This document shows, in pieces, positions 26,399-37,699 of a stretch of 64,000 nt of DNA. Source of the DNA: Desulfosporosinus shakirovi (GTDB lineage: Bacteria; Bacillota; Desulfitobacteriia; Desulfitobacteriales; Desulfitobacteriaceae); assembly GCF_020595055.1 (NCBI RefSeq), contig NZ_JAJDOO010000008.1:1-64000 (forward strand). The letters are read 5' to 3'. The first letter of the stretch is position 1, and every line of letters begins with the position of its first letter. The position numbers and the translations under genes were made by a program. Under the pieces are notes generated by a model, which searched no databases, was not told where the DNA came from, and saw only the letters and a program-made list of their open reading frames with translations.

Positions 26399-26536
26399 CG
26401 CCATCCCGGTACTTTGCCATTCATGGCGGTGTTCAAATCTCAACTACATTGGGTGAGTCATGGTGGTGCTTAATCTCAACCGTTACTTGGTTGAGTCTTG
26501 ACTACAGGGGCACTCGTCCGTCCTGAGCGAGTCAAG
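26399..26536 (+). other. Unassigned structured stretch with two tandem 37-38-nt hairpin repeats
   Basis: No gene is visible from 26372 to 26659. Within it, CGCCAT/ATGGCG (26399-26404, 26423-26428) forms a stem. Two imperfect tandem repeats (26424-26460 and 26461-26498) each hold a CTCAAC..GAG hairpin; the second is perfect, CTCAACC/GGTTGAG. A third element can form either CTTGACT/AGTCAAG (26497-26503, 26530-26536) or ACTCG/CGAGT (26512-26516, 26528-26532), which exclude each other. It lies between the tRNA terminator and the rpmG promoter. It may be a small RNA, a degenerate repeat or an attenuator. Confidence 0.4.
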
Positions 26537-26574
26537 CCAGCGCCAGCCAAGTTTTCTTCACAAGATGTTTTTTC

Positions 26575-26603
26575 TTGACAGTAAAATTATCTTATGATAA
26601 AGT
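26575..26603 (+). promoter_or_regulatory. Promoter of rpmG-secE-nusG
   Basis: A perfect TTGACA (26575-26580) with a weaker -10 TAAAGT (26598-26603) at 17 bases lies 57 bases before rpmG. Confidence 0.6.
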
Positions 26604-26659
26604 ATTTTGAGTAATGGAAAAAATACAGCGTCCTACCGTTGTCCGGGAGGTGTTCGTGA

Positions 26660-26809
26660 ATGCGTGTTGGCATTATTTTAGCGTGTACGGATTGCAAGCA
26701 CCGTAACTATGCTACTATGAAAAATAAGAAAAATAACCCAGATCGCTTGGAAACTCAAAAGTTTTGCAAGTTTTGCAAGAGCCACACTCTGCATAAGGAA
26801 ACAAAGTAA
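26660..26809 (+). CDS. rpmG: 50S ribosomal protein L33
   Basis: This 49-residue protein has a zinc ribbon made by CTDC and CKFC pairs and the typical [22 protein letters not shown] core, so it is the C+ (zinc-containing) form. ATG 26660 has GGGAGGTG upstream. It leads the secE-nusG-rplKA transcription unit, a conserved order. Confidence 0.93.
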   Translation: MRVGIILACTDCKHRNYATMKNKKNNPDRLETQKFCKFCKSHTLHKETK

Positions 26810-26890
26810 TTTTTTTTTGCAAAGGTTTGTGTACGCCAGGAGGCGTTGTCACGGAGTCGATGATATGGATGTCTGTAAGGATGTGAAGTG

Positions 26891-27112
26891 ATGGGCGAGT
26901 TGAAGAAACCGGCCAATACTCTGCGACAAAAAGATAAGGCGATGGAGTATTTCCGCGGGGTTTTGAGCGAACTCAAGAAAGTTCATTGGCCAAGCCGCAG
27001 GCAGTTGCTTACCTACACAGTAGTTGTGTTTTTTGCGGTAGCAATTGTATCCATTCTGATGTGGATTGTTGATAGCGGTTTAAGTGCGGCCTTGACCAAG
27101 CTGCTGCCCTAA
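26891..27112 (+). CDS. secE: Preprotein translocase subunit SecE
   Basis: The single-span SecE clamps SecY in the plasma membrane. The conserved cytoplasmic amphipathic helix FRGVLSELKKVHWPSRRQLLTYT precedes one hydrophobic span (VVVFFAVAIVSILMWIV). At 73 residues it is the short Gram-positive form. An in-frame GTG directly precedes the ATG used. Confidence 0.93.
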   Translation: MGELKKPANTLRQKDKAMEYFRGVLSELKKVHWPSRRQLLTYTVVVFFAVAIVSILMWIVDSGLSAALTKLLP

Positions 27113-27153
27113 ACATAAGTTTCAACGGCAGTGTCTGAGGAGGTCCCTGAGAA

Positions 27154-27681
27154 ATGGCAAAAGATTGGTTTGTGATTCATACCTATTCTGGCTATGAGAA
27201 CAAGGTTAAGATGAATCTAGAAAAACGTGTTGAATCTATGAACATGGAAGAAAAGATTTTTCGAGTGCTTGTTCCCATGGAAGATGAAATTGAGTTCAAA
27301 AATGGCAAACAAAAGATTACAAAGCGCAAGGTATATCCGGGTTACGTCCTTGTCGAGATGGAAATGACGGATGACTCATGGTATGTTGTTCGTAATACTC
27401 CGGGAGTGACAGGGTTTGTTGGCTCTGGGACTAAGCCTATTCCGTTGCTTGACAGTGAGGTTGTAACCATTTTACAACAAATGGGGATGGATGAAATTCA
27501 AACTCGGATTGATTTTGATATTAATCAAAGCGTCCAGGTTATTGCTGGTCCGTTCAAGGATTTTGTTGGGGTGGTTCGAGAAATCCTTGCTGACAAAGGA
27601 AAGCTTCGGGTTGAGGTATCTATGTTTGGAAGAGAGACACCCGTTGAACTTGAGTTCGCACAGGTTCAAAAATTAGACTAA
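27154..27681 (+). CDS. nusG: Transcription termination/antitermination factor NusG
   Basis: NusG binds RNA polymerase and affects pausing and Rho action. The NGN domain begins WFVIHTYSGYENKVKMNLEKRV and includes VYPGYVLVEMEM; the KOW domain is VQVIAGPFKDFVGVVREI near residue 125. Length 175 is typical. AGGAGG precedes the ATG. Confidence 0.95.
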   Translation: MAKDWFVIHTYSGYENKVKMNLEKRVESMNMEEKIFRVLVPMEDEIEFKNGKQKITKRKVYPGYVLVEMEMTDDSWYVVRNTPGVTGFVGSGTKPIPLLDSEVVTILQQMGMDEIQTRIDFDINQSVQVIAGPFKDFVGVVREILADKGKLRVEVSMFGRETPVELEFAQVQKLD

Positions 27682-27715
27682 TAAATGTTATCCTAACAAG
27701 GGGGTGTAAATGACA

Positions 27716-28144
27716 ATGGCAAAGAAAGTAATTGGGTTGGTAAAATTAGCGATCAATGCAGGAAAGGCAACACCGGCACCTCCGGTTGGTCCAGCTTTGG
27801 GTCAGCACGGCGTTAATATTATGGGCTTTTGCAAAGAGTACAATGAACGTACTAAAGATCAAGCTGGGCTTATTATTCCGGTAGAAATTACAGTATACGA
27901 AGATCGTTCCTTTACCTTTATTACCAAAACTCCACCAGCAGCAGTGTTGCTTAAGAAAGCTGCTAATATTAATTCGGGGTCTTCTGAACCGAATCGCAAA
28001 AAAGTTGCAGCTGTTCCTAAATCGAAGATACGCGAAATAGCGGACATTAAGATGAAGGACTTAAACGCAGCAAGCATTGAAGCGGCAATGCGCATGATCG
28101 AAGGAACAGCGCGGAGCATGGGAATCGACGTAGTCGAAGGTTAA
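27716..28144 (+). CDS. rplK: 50S ribosomal protein L11
   Basis: L11 builds the GTPase-associated stalk base. Its N-terminal domain has [34 protein letters not shown] (the proline-rich hinge that thiostrepton contacts); the C-terminal rRNA-binding domain ends [17 protein letters not shown] 27716 is preferred to ATG 27710 because AAGGGGGTG is nine bases before it and [11 protein letters not shown] is the family start. Confidence 0.95.
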   Translation: MAKKVIGLVKLAINAGKATPAPPVGPALGQHGVNIMGFCKEYNERTKDQAGLIIPVEITVYEDRSFTFITKTPPAAVLLKKAANINSGSSEPNRKKVAAVPKSKIREIADIKMKDLNAASIEAAMRMIEGTARSMGIDVVEG

Positions 28145-28196
28145 GTGAAATTTTGTGGGAGGGCTAAGCCCGCATAACCACAAGGAGGTTAATAGA

Positions 28197-28889
28197 ATGG
28201 CTAAAGTAGGGAAAAAATATCAAGAGGCTGTAAAATCGTTTGATCGTATTGCACTCTACGAACCAACAGAGGCTTTATCAATTGTAAAGACTAACGCTAA
28301 AGCTAAGTTTGATGAGACTGTGGAAGTTGCTTTCAAATTAGGCATTGATACCCGTCATGCAGATCAACAAATTCGGGGTGCCATTGTTCTTCCGAACGGA
28401 ACAGGTAAAACCCGCTCCGTGTTGGTGTTTGCTAAAGGGGAAAAGGCCAAAGAAGCAGAATTGGCAGGAGCAGATTTTGTTGGAGCCGAGGATATGATTG
28501 CTAAGATCGAACAAGGTTGGTTCGGTTTTGAAGTAGTGGTAGCAACACCAGACATGATGGGAATGGTTGGTAAATTAGGTCGAGTACTCGGACCTAAAGG
28601 CCTTATGCCAAACCCGAAAACTGGAACGGTTACCCTTGATGTAACTCGTGCGATCAAAGAGATTAAGGCTGGTAAGATTGAATACCGTGCAGATAAGGCT
28701 GGCATTATACATGCACCAATCGGTAAAGCCTCATTCGGTGTGGAACAACTACTGGAAAACTATCGCGTGTTAGGAGAAACTTTGCTTAAAGCGAAGCCTG
28801 CAGCTGCCAAAGGTCAATACATGCGGAGTGTCACAGTGTCCTCTACAATGGGACCGGGCGTACGCATTAACCCTGCAAAAGCAGTCTAA
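28197..28889 (+). CDS. rplA: 50S ribosomal protein L1
   Basis: L1 shapes the mobile stalk near the E site and often autoregulates its operon. ATG 28197 follows CAAGGAGG. Recognisable blocks are [50 protein letters not shown] and [18 protein letters not shown]. Its 230 residues are typical. Confidence 0.95.
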   Translation: MAKVGKKYQEAVKSFDRIALYEPTEALSIVKTNAKAKFDETVEVAFKLGIDTRHADQQIRGAIVLPNGTGKTRSVLVFAKGEKAKEAELAGADFVGAEDMIAKIEQGWFGFEVVVATPDMMGMVGKLGRVLGPKGLMPNPKTGTVTLDVTRAIKEIKAGKIEYRADKAGIIHAPIGKASFGVEQLLENYRVLGETLLKAKPAAAKGQYMRSVTVSSTMGPGVRINPAKAV

Positions 28890-28901
28890 ACACAGGTATG
28901 C

Positions 28902-28930
28902 TTGACAGTGTTCTATAAATGGGATAAACT
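28902..28930 (+). promoter_or_regulatory. Promoter of the rplJ-rplL unit
   Basis: TTGACA (28902-28907) with TAAACT (28925-28930) at 17 bases precedes the L10 leader, so rplJL can be transcribed apart from rplKA. Confidence 0.6.
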
Positions 28931-28944
28931 TATCAGGAATTTAA

Positions 28945-29061
28945 TATGTCCGCTGTAGAAAGCAGGTGCCGAAAGGCTTAATGTCCTGCCGAGGTTGGAA
29001 GATTACGCCGAAAGATATTCATTTGGCATTCTTAACCTCTGCAAGCGCGGAGGTTTTTTGC
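28945..29061 (+). promoter_or_regulatory. Ribosomal protein L10 leader with attenuator terminator
   Basis: The leader has the conserved shape of the Firmicute L10 leader: CCGCTGTAGAAAGCAGGTGC..GGCTTAATGTCCTGCCGAGG. It ends in an intrinsic terminator, AACCTCTGC (29034-29042) pairing with GCGGAGGTT (29047-29055) plus TTTTTT. L10 or its complex with L7/L12 is known to bind such leaders and repress rplJL. Confidence 0.85.
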
Positions 29062-29093
29062 TGGGTTTATCTATAGGGAAGGAGGTACACAGA

Positions 29094-29621
29094 ATGCCTA
29101 ACATCGAAGAAAAAAGTCTGGTAGTCTCGGAGATTAAAGAAAAGTTTCAACAGTCTTCAGGTATAGTTTTAGCCGATTACCGCGGTTTAACTGTGGCCCA
29201 AGTAACGCAATTGCGTTCTCAACTGCGTAATGCTGGAGTCGAGTATCGGGTTTTGAAAAACACCCTCGTACGTCGCGCCGCTGATGAGTTAGGGGTAGAG
29301 GGGCTTGATTCCTATCTTAAAGGACCGACAGCACTCGCCTTTAGTGCAGATCCTGTTGCTCCGGCCAAAATATTAATGGACTTTGCTAAAGCAAACAAGC
29401 TCAAAAAGTTCCAGATTAAAGCTGGAGTATTAGAGGGGAAAGTTATCGGAGCTGAGGGCGTTAAAGCTCTTGCTGATCTGCCTTCTCGCGAAGTCTTGCT
29501 CACTATGGTTCTAAGAGGTATGCAAGCTCCTCTTACAGGTATGGTTAATGTTCTTCAAGGACCGATCCGTAAAATGGGGTATGCGTTGGAAGAAGTACGT
29601 AAACTTAAGGCTGCTCAATAG
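29094..29621 (+). CDS. rplJ: 50S ribosomal protein L10
   Basis: L10 anchors the L7/L12 dimers. ATG 29094 (AAGGAGGT upstream) starts MPNIEEKSLVVSEIKEKFQ; GIVLADYRGLTVAQVTQLRSQLR and YRVLKNTLVRRA follow, with the C-terminal L7/L12-binding helix. At 175 residues it is of normal length. The open frame that extends upstream runs through the leader and is not coding. Confidence 0.95.
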   Translation: MPNIEEKSLVVSEIKEKFQQSSGIVLADYRGLTVAQVTQLRSQLRNAGVEYRVLKNTLVRRAADELGVEGLDSYLKGPTALAFSADPVAPAKILMDFAKANKLKKFQIKAGVLEGKVIGAEGVKALADLPSREVLLTMVLRGMQAPLTGMVNVLQGPIRKMGYALEEVRKLKAAQ

Positions 29622-29674
29622 TTTTATTATCTAGATAACAATAATGTTTTATAATTTTAAGGGGGAAATTAAAA

Positions 29675-30052
29675 ATGTCTAAAGTAAATGAAATTCTCGA
29701 AGCCGTAAAAGGCTTAACTGTTCTCGAATTGGCTGAACTTGTAAAGGCTTTTGAAGAGGAATTCGGCGTAAGCGCTGCTGCTCCAGTAGCGGTTGCAGGC
29801 GTAGCATCTGCAGCTCCTGCAGCAGATGCAGCTGAAGAAAAAACCGAGTTTGATGTTATGCTTATGAACTGCGGAGCTTCCAAAATTGGCGTTATTAAAG
29901 TAGTTCGTGAAGCAACCGGCCTTGGGCTTAAAGAAGCAAAAGACCTCGTAGACAATGCACCAAAACCAGTTAAAGAAAAAGTCTCAAAAGACGAAGCTGA
30001 AGCTTTAAAAGCTAAGTTAACTGAAGCCGGTGCAACCGTCGAAGTTAAGTAA
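29675..30052 (+). CDS. rplL: 50S ribosomal protein L7/L12
   Basis: The stalk protein that recruits translation factors. The N-terminal dimerisation helices ([31 protein letters not shown]) join by an Ala/Pro hinge to the factor-binding domain ([39 protein letters not shown]). Its 125 residues are normal. A terminator follows directly. Confidence 0.96.
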   Translation: MSKVNEILEAVKGLTVLELAELVKAFEEEFGVSAAAPVAVAGVASAAPAADAAEEKTEFDVMLMNCGASKIGVIKVVREATGLGLKEAKDLVDNAPKPVKEKVSKDEAEALKAKLTEAGATVEVK

Positions 30053-30063
30053 GAGTTTATAGC

Positions 30064-30100
30064 AGAAGGTACTCTCTTGTAGAGAGTACCTTCTTTATTT
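30064..30100 (+). terminator. Terminator after rplL
   Basis: A perfect 14-bp stem (30064-30077 with 30081-30094, AGAAGGTACTCTCT and its complement) with a TGT loop is followed by TTATTT. It separates rplJL from rpoBC. Confidence 0.88.
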
Positions 30101-30187
30101 TGGATAGGCAGTAAATTTGAACAAATTTGCACTTTTAGAATAGAATAGTAAAATACTGAATTCAAGCCTAAAAACTAAAATGTTTTC

Positions 30188-30216
30188 TTGACAGAGGGGT
30201 TCCGTTTTGTTATACT
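30188..30216 (+). promoter_or_regulatory. Promoter of rpoB-rpoC
   Basis: TTGACA (30188-30193) and TATACT (30211-30216) have a 17-base spacer. The start near 30223 leaves a leader of about 225 bases before rpoB. Confidence 0.82.
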
Positions 30217-30222
30217 TTATAA

Positions 30223-30448
30223 ATGTTACTATATGTAAATGGAATTTATTACTTAATCTATTCATGCTATGGTAATAAGTTAAAAGCATTAGATAATAAG
30301 GAGATATTATCTTTGAAATTGTCGGAATGATAGCGGAACATCATAAACAGTTAAGCGAGGTTCTTTTAAAGGCCTTGCTTTTGGCTGTATATGTCAATAT
30401 ATTATTAGACCTCAATGAGAGAAAACCACACTGAGGGGTGAAACGTAA
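30223..30448 (+). promoter_or_regulatory. Long untranslated leader of rpoB
   Basis: No gene is visible. Near the 3' end CCTCA (30410-30414) can pair with TGAGG (30432-30436), which overlaps the GAGGGGTG ribosome site, so weak masking of initiation is possible. A second weak pairing lies around AGCGAGG..CCTTGCT (about 30353-30379). Confidence 0.4.
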
Positions 30449-33400
30449 ATGTTCTATCCTGTTAAGGTTGGGACGCGAGAGCGCTGGAGTTACTCCAGAA
30501 TCCGTGAAGTTCTCGACATGCCAAATTTAATTGAAATCCAGCAAAACTCCTATCGATGGTTTCTTGATGAAGGGTTACGCGACATGTTTCGCGATATTTC
30601 ACCGATTCAAGATTTCACAGGCAATCTCGTTCTAGAATTTGTTGATTATAGCCTGGGAGAGGCTAAATATCAAGTGGAGGAGTGTAAAGAACGCGATGTT
30701 ACATATGCCGCGCCACTCCGCGTAAAGGTTCGCCTGATCAACAAAGAAACTGGAGAAGTGAAGGAACAGGAAGTCTTTATGGGGGATTTCCCGTTGATGA
30801 CAGACAAAGGTACCTTCATTATTAATGGAGCCGAACGTGTTATTGTCAGCCAACTTGTTCGATCGCCGGGGGTTTATTATGCCGAACAAATCGATCCCAG
30901 CGGGAAAAAGCTCTATGGAGCTACAGTTATTCCAAATCGTGGGGCTTGGCTAGAGTTTGAGACGGATGTTAACGATAATATCTTTGTAAGGGTTGACCGA
31001 ACTCGTAAGCTTCCGGGCACTGTTTTAATTCGCGCCTTAGGATATGCCAGCAACGGTCAGATCTTGGAGTTATTTAACGATAATGAATATATCCGCGCTA
31101 CTTTGGAAAGGGATAACTCAGAGTCGACAGAAGAAGCTTTGGTTGAAATCTATAAAAGATTAAGACCAGGTGAACCGCCGACGGTTGACAGTGCACGCTC
31201 ATTATTAGAAGCATTGTTTTTCGATGCTAAACGTTATGATCTTGCTAAGGTTGGCCGATATAAACTCAATAAGAAGCTAGGCCTAGATATCCCGATGGAT
31301 GTACGACATCTAACTCGCGGAGATATCGTAGCCAGTGTTCAGCGAATGCTCGCCTTGATGGAGGGTGAAGGGCATAAAGATGATATTGACCATTTAGGCA
31401 ATCGGAGGTTGCGCTCTGTAGGAGAGTTGCTTCAAAATCAATTCCGAATTGGATTATCTCGTATGGAACGCGTAGTACGCGAGCGAATGACGATTCAAGA
31501 TGTTGAAGTGATTACTCCTCAAGTATTAATTAACATCCGACCTGTTGTGGCTGCCATTAAGGAATTCTTTGGTAGCAGTCAGTTATCTCAATTTATGGAT
31601 CAAACAAATCCGCTGGCAGAGCTAACGCATAAGCGGCGCTTAAGTGCTTTAGGACCTGGAGGATTGAGCAGAGAACGTGCCGGTTTTGAAGTTCGTGACG
31701 TCCATCATTCTCACTATGGCAGAATGTGTCCAGTGGAGACGCCGGAAGGACCAAACATTGGTCTGATTGGATCCTTAAGTACATTCGGACGCATTAATCC
31801 TTATGGCTTCATTGAAGCCCCTTACCGCAAGGCAAATAAGGAGAGCGGAAGCGTTACTGATGAAATTCATTATTTAACGGCTGACGAAGAAGAAAAATAT
31901 GTTGTAGCACAGGCTAATGCGCCACTTGATAAGGATGGCAATTTTCTAGGGGAGAAAATTGATGGTCGTCATGGACCGGATTTTGTGCATGTGTCTCCGA
32001 ACCAGGTTGACTATATGGACGTCTCTCCAAAGCAAATGGTATCCATCGCTACAGCACTTATCCCCTTCCTAGAGCATGATGATGCAAACAGGGCTTTAAT
32101 GGGTTCAAACATGCAACGGCAAGCAGTACCGCTATTGCGAACGGATTCGCCTTATGTGGGGACTGGTATGGAATATAAGACTGCTAAGGACTCCGGTGTT
32201 TGTGCAATTACTAAACGAGCTGGGGTAGTTGAGCGGGCGACCGCTGACGAGATCATTGTCCTGGGTGATGACGGGATGACAGAAAAGCATAAACTGCTTA
32301 AATATTCTCGTTCCAACCAAGGAACCTGCATTAACCAGCGACCCATTGTTATGAAGGGGGAGCGGGTAGAGGCCAGCCAAATTATTGCCGATGGTCCATC
32401 AACTGACCATGGAGAACTTGCTTTAGGCCGTAACGTTTTAGTAGCCTTTATGACATGGGAAGGGTACAACTACGAGGATGCTATCTTGATAAGCGAAAAG
32501 CTTGTTCGAGAGGATTATTATACATCCATTCATATTGAAGAATACGAATCAGATGCCCGTGATACTAAGCTTGGACCAGAAGAAATCACTCGTGACATTC
32601 CGAATGTTGGGGAAGATGTTCTGAAAGATCTTGATGAGCGTGGAATTATTCGTATCGGAGCTGAAGTTCGTCCGGGAGATATCTTAGTTGGTAAAGTGAC
32701 ACCGAAGGGTGAGACGGAGCTAACGGCAGAAGAACGTTTACTTCGAGCTATTTTCGGGGAGAAAGCACGTGAGGTGCGCGATACTTCTTTACGTGTACCC
32801 CATGGGGAAGCTGGAAAAATTGTCGATGTCAAAGTGTTTACCCGCGAAAACGGGGATGAATTATCCCCTGGTGTTAATCAACTTGTTCGTGTCTATATCG
32901 CCCAAAAACGAAAAATATCTGTGGGCGATAAGGTAGCAGGACGCCACGGTAACAAAGGGGTAATTTCTCGCATTATGCGTCAAGAGGATATGCCGTTTAT
33001 GCCGGATGGAACGCCGATTGAAGTAGTCCTTAATCCATTGGGCGTTCCTTCTCGGATGAACATTGGGCAGGTGCTTGAGACTCACTTAGGCATGGCGGCA
33101 AGGGCCTTAGGGATACGTATTGCAACCCCGGTCTTTGACGGTGCTACTGAGGATGATATTTTTGAAACGTTAGAGAAGGCCGGCATCTCAAGAGATGGGA
33201 AGACGATGTTGTATGATGGACGGACAGGAGATCCCTTTGACAGCAAAATCACTGTTGGCTATATGTATGTTCTCAAACTTCACCATTTAGTTGACGATAA
33301 GATTCATGCCCGTTCCACAGGTCCATATTCCCTCGTAACCCAGCAACCCTTGGGCGGTAAAGCTCAATTCGGTGGGCAACGCTTTGGAGAAATGGAAGTT

Positions 33401-33820
33401 TGGGCGTTGGAGGCTTATGGAGCAGCTTATACTTTACAAGAAATCCTAACGGTTAAGTCAGACGATGTCGTTGGACGTGTAAAAACATACGAAGCGATTG
33501 TTAAAGGAGAGAATATTCCTGAACCAGGAATCCCCGAATCGTTTAAGGTTTTGATAAAAGAAATGCAGAGTTTGGGACTTGATGTTAGAGTCTTGTCAGC
33601 AGATGACAGGGAAATTGAGATTCATGATACCGATGAGGATATAACGGAAACCGCAAAGGAACTTGGCATTGATCTGCATGAGGAACTACCGCTTCCTTCA
33701 ACCCGAATAGTTGGGGCGAAGGATGAGGAAGACACCATGGTCGACGAGGAAGATCCTCTCGATGAATTAAATGTTGAAGTCCTTGAGGAAGAAGATATAG
33801 ATCTAGGCGATCTCAAATAG
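30449..33820 (+). CDS. rpoB: DNA-directed RNA polymerase beta subunit
   Basis: Core polymerase subunit, 1123 residues. Visible are the N-terminal [24 protein letters not shown], the rifampicin-pocket region ([31 protein letters not shown], wild-type-like at Asp, His and Ser positions), [34 protein letters not shown] and the C-terminal switch [40 protein letters not shown]. The acidic tail ([22 protein letters not shown]) is longer than the minimum. It is followed by rpoC after 26 bases. Confidence 0.97.
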   Translation: MFYPVKVGTRERWSYSRIREVLDMPNLIEIQQNSYRWFLDEGLRDMFRDISPIQDFTGNLVLEFVDYSLGEAKYQVEECKERDVTYAAPLRVKVRLINKETGEVKEQEVFMGDFPLMTDKGTFIINGAERVIVSQLVRSPGVYYAEQIDPSGKKLYGATVIPNRGAWLEFETDVNDNIFVRVDRTRKLPGTVLIRALGYASNGQILELFNDNEYIRATLERDNSESTEEALVEIYKRLRPGEPPTVDSARSLLEALFFDAKRYDLAKVGRYKLNKKLGLDIPMDVRHLTRGDIVASVQRMLALMEGEGHKDDIDHLGNRRLRSVGELLQNQFRIGLSRMERVVRERMTIQDVEVITPQVLINIRPVVAAIKEFFGSSQLSQFMDQTNPLAELTHKRRLSALGPGGLSRERAGFEVRDVHHSHYGRMCPVETPEGPNIGLIGSLSTFGRINPYGFIEAPYRKANKESGSVTDEIHYLTADEEEKYVVAQANAPLDKDGNFLGEKIDGRHGPDFVHVSPNQVDYMDVSPKQMVSIATALIPFLEHDDANRALMGSNMQRQAVPLLRTDSPYVGTGMEYKTAKDSGVCAITKRAGVVERATADEIIVLGDDGMTEKHKLLKYSRSNQGTCINQRPIVMKGERVEASQIIADGPSTDHGELALGRNVLVAFMTWEGYNYEDAILISEKLVREDYYTSIHIEEYESDARDTKLGPEEITRDIPNVGEDVLKDLDERGIIRIGAEVRPGDILVGKVTPKGETELTAEERLLRAIFGEKAREVRDTSLRVPHGEAGKIVDVKVFTRENGDELSPGVNQLVRVYIAQKRKISVGDKVAGRHGNKGVISRIMRQEDMPFMPDGTPIEVVLNPLGVPSRMNIGQVLETHLGMAARALGIRIATPVFDGATEDDIFETLEKAGISRDGKTMLYDGRTGDPFDSKITVGYMYVLKLHHLVDDKIHARSTGPYSLVTQQPLGGKAQFGGQRFGEMEVWALEAYGAAYTLQEILTVKSDDVVGRVKTYEAIVKGENIPEPGIPESFKVLIKEMQSLGLDVRVLSADDREIEIHDTDEDITETAKELGIDLHEELPLPSTRIVGAKDEEDTMVDEEDPLDELNVEVLEEEDIDLGDLK

Positions 33821-33846
33821 TCCCCGGACGAAAGGAGCGATAAGGA

Positions 33847-36800
33847 TTGCTAGACGTCAATAACTTCGACCGTATGCGTATCGGTTTGGCTTCCCCGGAT
33901 ATGATTCGTGAGTGGTCATTTGGAGAAGTAAAGAAACCTGAAACCATTAACTATCGGACCTTAAAGCCGGAACGTGAAGGTCTGTTTTGTGAAAAAATCT
34001 TTGGCCCTACTCGAGATTGGGAGTGTCATTGCGGAAAATATAAACGGGTTCGTTATAAAGGGATAGTCTGTGACCGTTGCGGTGTTGAAGTAACCCGTTC
34101 AAAAGTTCGCCGTGAGCGTATGGGACACATAGTACTTGCTGCACCGGTATCTCATATCTGGTATTTCAAGGGAATTCCAAGCCGGATGGGGCTGCTTTTG
34201 GACATGTCTCCTCGCGCTTTGGAAAAAGTCCTTTATTTTGTCTCTTATATCGTGACAGACTCTGGTGATACGTCTTTAATGAAGAAACAGCTTCTGACAG
34301 AAACAGAGTACAGGGAATATCGTGATAAATATGGGGATCGTTTTCAAGCCAGCATGGGAGCGGAAGCGGTTAAACAATTACTCGCCGAGATGGATTTAGA
34401 CAAATTAAATGAAGAACTGCGAGTAGAACTAAAAGAAGTATCCGGACAGCGGAAAATCCGTGCCATTCGCCGTCTCGAGGTTGTGGAAGCCTTTAAATCT
34501 TCAGGAAACCGCCCGGATTGGATGATTATGGATGTTGTTCCTGTGATTCCTCCCGAACTGAGACCAATGGTCCAGTTGGATGGGGGTCGTTTTGCAACGT
34601 CGGACCTCAATGATCTTTATCGACGAGTGATTAATAGGAACAACCGCTTAAAGCGTCTCTTGGATCTTGGTGCACCGGATATTATCGTGAGAAACGAGAA
34701 ACGGATGCTCCAGGAAGCGGTCGACGCATTGATTGACAATGGCCGTCGCGGACGTCCTGTGACTGGGCCGGGAAACAGACCGCTTAAGTCCCTCAGCGAT
34801 ATGTTAAAAGGAAAACAAGGCCGTTTTCGACAAAATCTCTTAGGGAAACGTGTTGATTATTCTGGACGTTCCGTTATCGTTGTTGGTCCAAATCTTAAGC
34901 TCCATCAATGTGGTCTGCCCAAGGAAATGGCCTTAGAGCTCTTCAAACCCTTCGTGATGAAAAAGCTTGTCAATGAGGGCCATGCACACAATATAAAAAG
35001 CGCTAAACGCATGGTTGAGCGGGTGCGTCCTGAGGTGTGGGATGTTCTCGAAGAAGTAATCACGGATCATCCAGTTCTCTTGAATCGTGCACCAACTCTT
35101 CACCGCTTGGGTATCCAGGCATTCGAGCCAATCCTGGTTGAAGGCAGAGCTTTACAGATCCATCCGTTAGTTTGTACAGCGTACAATGCAGACTTTGATG
35201 GTGACCAAATGGCTGTACATGTTCCGTTATCAGCAGAGGCTCAGTCTGAAGCAAGATTGCTTATGTTATCCGCGCATAATATCCTTAACCCAAAAGACGG
35301 ACGACCGGTGGCCACTCCCACTCAAGATATGGTTTTAGGATCGTATTATTTAACTATGGAACGTCCGGGCGCTTTTGGAGAAGGGAAAATATTTAAAGAC
35401 TATGATGAAGCTGTTTTAGCTTATGATTCTAAAGCAGTTCACTTGCAGGCTAGTATTAAAGTTCGCCGGGACGGAGAACTCTTGGAAACAACCGTTGGTC
35501 GATTGATCTTCAATTCCGTCATTCCTTCACAAATTGGTTATTTCAATGAAGTAGTTGGTAAAAAGGGACTTGCCGACATTGTAGCTAAAACCTATCGCAA
35601 GGCGGGATATGAAGCGACTGCTAACTTGTTAGACGGGCTAAAGAGTCAAGGGTTTAAATTCTCCACCAGAGCTGGGATGACTGTCGGGTTGACTGACATT
35701 ACCGTTCCCAAAGAGAAAACCGAGATTCTTGGCAAAGCTGACATTGCGGTTGCCAAAACCGAACTGCAATATAGACGCGGTTTGATCACGAATGAAGAAC
35801 GTTATAATCTGGTCATTGATACGTGGGCTAAAGCAACCAAAACCGTAACACAAGCTTTGATGGACACTTTAGATGTGTTTAACCCGGTTTATATGATGGC
35901 GACCTCAGGCGCGAGAGGAAATATTCAACAGTTGAGACAATTAGCAGGAATGCGGGGACTTATGGCAGATCCGTCTGGACGGACCATTGAGTTGCCTATT
36001 AAGGCTAATTTCCGCGAGGGGCTCACAGTTTTAGAGTACTTTATTTCTTCTCACGGTGCACGTAAAGGCCTGGCAGATACTGCTTTGAGAACAGCTGACT
36101 CAGGTTATCTGACCCGTCGATTGGTAGATGTCTCTCAAGACGTGATAGTGCGTGAAGAAGATTGTGGAACATTAAACGGCATTATGGTTGAGGATATTAA
36201 GGACGGTCCGGAAATAATTGAACCTTTAGTAGATCGTCTTGTCGGCCGCTTTGTATTAGAGGAGTTACTCCACCCGGAAACGGGAGAAGTGCTTGCTGTA
36301 CCGGATACTGAAATGACAGAAGAACAGGCTGCAGAAATTGCTAAATGCTTTGATACAGCCATAATTCGTTCAGTCCTAACCTGCAAATCACGGTACGGAG
36401 TCTGCAAGAGATGCTATGGTCGCAACCTGGCTACAGGACGTCCAGTAGAAATGGGAGAGGCAGTAGGGATTATTGCTGCCCAATCCATTGGAGAACCTGG
36501 TACTCAGCTGACCATGCGTACGTTCCACACCGGAGGGGTTGCGGGAGACGATATAACCCAAGGTCTTCCGAGGGTAGAAGAACTTTTTGAGGCACGTAAA
36601 CCTAAAGGGCAAGCGATCATCTCAGAAGCAGTTGGAAAAGTGTCAATCAGCGAAGTTAAAGGGAGACGTGAAGTGGATCTCCTGACTGAAACTGAAGAAC
36701 ACATAGTCTATACGATTCCTTACGGTTCGCGCCTTTGTGTCAAGGAAGGCCAGATGGTCGAAGCTGGAGACGAGTTGACTGAAGGAAGTATTAATCCCCA

Positions 36801-37296
36801 TGATATGCTGAAAGTTAAGGGTCAGCGTGGTGTTCAAGTCTATCTTCTGGGAGAAGTTCAACGAGTTTACCGACTCCAAGGGGTAGATATTAACGACAAG
36901 CATATTGAAGTAATGGTACGTCAGATGTTACGCAAGGTAAAAATCGACGATGCTGGGGATACAAGTCTGCTTCCTGGTGGACTGATAGACGTTTTTGATT
37001 TCCAAGATGAGAACGCACGAGCTATTGCTGAAGGCGGAGAACCAGCGGTTGCGCACCCAGTACTTTTAGGAATTACCAAAGCCTCATTGGCTACGGACTC
37101 ATTCCTTTCAGCGGCTTCTTTTCAAGAAACGACTCGTGTTCTAACTGAAGCGGCTATAAAAGGAAAAGTAGATCCTTTGCTTGGATTAAAAGAAAATGTC
37201 ATTATCGGAAAGTTGATTCCTGCCGGTACAGGTATGTTAAGATATCAAAATGTAAAATCTTTGGAAACAAATCCGACCGAATTATTGACACGCTAG
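33847..37296 (+). CDS. rpoC: DNA-directed RNA polymerase beta' subunit
   Basis: Catalytic core subunit, 1149 residues, starting at TTG 33847 after AAAGGAG. The N-terminal zinc site is [17 protein letters not shown]. The active-site magnesium loop [16 protein letters not shown] is intact, as is the bridge/trigger region ([41 protein letters not shown]). The second zinc site is formed by C in EEDCGT and [13 protein letters not shown]. It forms one operon with rpoB. Confidence 0.97.
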   Translation: MLDVNNFDRMRIGLASPDMIREWSFGEVKKPETINYRTLKPEREGLFCEKIFGPTRDWECHCGKYKRVRYKGIVCDRCGVEVTRSKVRRERMGHIVLAAPVSHIWYFKGIPSRMGLLLDMSPRALEKVLYFVSYIVTDSGDTSLMKKQLLTETEYREYRDKYGDRFQASMGAEAVKQLLAEMDLDKLNEELRVELKEVSGQRKIRAIRRLEVVEAFKSSGNRPDWMIMDVVPVIPPELRPMVQLDGGRFATSDLNDLYRRVINRNNRLKRLLDLGAPDIIVRNEKRMLQEAVDALIDNGRRGRPVTGPGNRPLKSLSDMLKGKQGRFRQNLLGKRVDYSGRSVIVVGPNLKLHQCGLPKEMALELFKPFVMKKLVNEGHAHNIKSAKRMVERVRPEVWDVLEEVITDHPVLLNRAPTLHRLGIQAFEPILVEGRALQIHPLVCTAYNADFDGDQMAVHVPLSAEAQSEARLLMLSAHNILNPKDGRPVATPTQDMVLGSYYLTMERPGAFGEGKIFKDYDEAVLAYDSKAVHLQASIKVRRDGELLETTVGRLIFNSVIPSQIGYFNEVVGKKGLADIVAKTYRKAGYEATANLLDGLKSQGFKFSTRAGMTVGLTDITVPKEKTEILGKADIAVAKTELQYRRGLITNEERYNLVIDTWAKATKTVTQALMDTLDVFNPVYMMATSGARGNIQQLRQLAGMRGLMADPSGRTIELPIKANFREGLTVLEYFISSHGARKGLADTALRTADSGYLTRRLVDVSQDVIVREEDCGTLNGIMVEDIKDGPEIIEPLVDRLVGRFVLEELLHPETGEVLAVPDTEMTEEQAAEIAKCFDTAIIRSVLTCKSRYGVCKRCYGRNLATGRPVEMGEAVGIIAAQSIGEPGTQLTMRTFHTGGVAGDDITQGLPRVEELFEARKPKGQAIISEAVGKVSISEVKGRREVDLLTETEEHIVYTIPYGSRLCVKEGQMVEAGDELTEGSINPHDMLKVKGQRGVQVYLLGEVQRVYRLQGVDINDKHIEVMVRQMLRKVKIDDAGDTSLLPGGLIDVFDFQDENARAIAEGGEPAVAHPVLLGITKASLATDSFLSAASFQETTRVLTEAAIKGKVDPLLGLKENVIIGKLIPAGTGMLRYQNVKSLETNPTELLTR

Positions 37297-37345
37297 AACT
37301 CAAATGCTAAACTACTATAGTGTGATTAAGGGGGAAAGCATTTTG

Positions 37346-37597
37346 ATGCTTGATGAAACCTTCAAACACGCCAAACAAAAAACAGTTGGGTTAAAGCAAA
37401 CCCAACGAGCCCTTGAAAAAGGGCGCGTTCGGCGCGTTTATATGGCCAAAGATGCCGAAACGCATGTTCGTCGTCCTATTCTTGAATGGTGCGAGAGTCA
37501 TAGCGTGGAGTGCGTTGAAGTACCCACTATGAAGGAATTAGGGAAAGCGTGCGGGATTGAAGTAGGTACAGCAATAGCAGCCTTATTGCAAGAGTAA
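37346..37597 (+). CDS. rplGB: L7Ae-like ribosomal protein (YbxF/RplGB type)
   Basis: An 83-residue L7Ae/L30e/S12e/Gadd45-fold protein of the kind found between rpoC and rpsL in Bacillus, where YbxF binds kink-turn RNA. The block KTVGLKQTQRALEKGRVRRVYMAKDAE and the later VPTMKELGKACGIEVGTAIAALL are characteristic. ATG 37346 follows AAGGGGGAAAG; TTG 37343 is a possible alternative. Confidence 0.85.
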   Translation: MLDETFKHAKQKTVGLKQTQRALEKGRVRRVYMAKDAETHVRRPILEWCESHSVECVEVPTMKELGKACGIEVGTAIAALLQE

Positions 37598-37629
37598 CGC
37601 CCGTATGGCTACCCAATAAAGCTGAGTTT

Positions 37630-37664
37630 GGAATTGCTTGTTAAATGCTGCAGCAAGCAATTCC
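37630..37664 (+). other. Hairpin between rplGB and rpsL
   Basis: A perfect 11-bp stem GGAATTGCTTG / CAAGCAATTCC has a 13-base loop followed by TTGTATATTG. It is only a partial T tract, so it may be a leaky terminator or processing site separating the rpo and str units. Confidence 0.55.
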
Positions 37665-37699
37665 TTGTATATTGATTTCATTAGAAAGGAGGCGGAGAC

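Noticed and set aside
29605-30165. 187-codon minus-strand frame over rplL
   Set aside because: Antisense shadow of rplL and its terminator, Ala/Ser-rich from codon mirroring.
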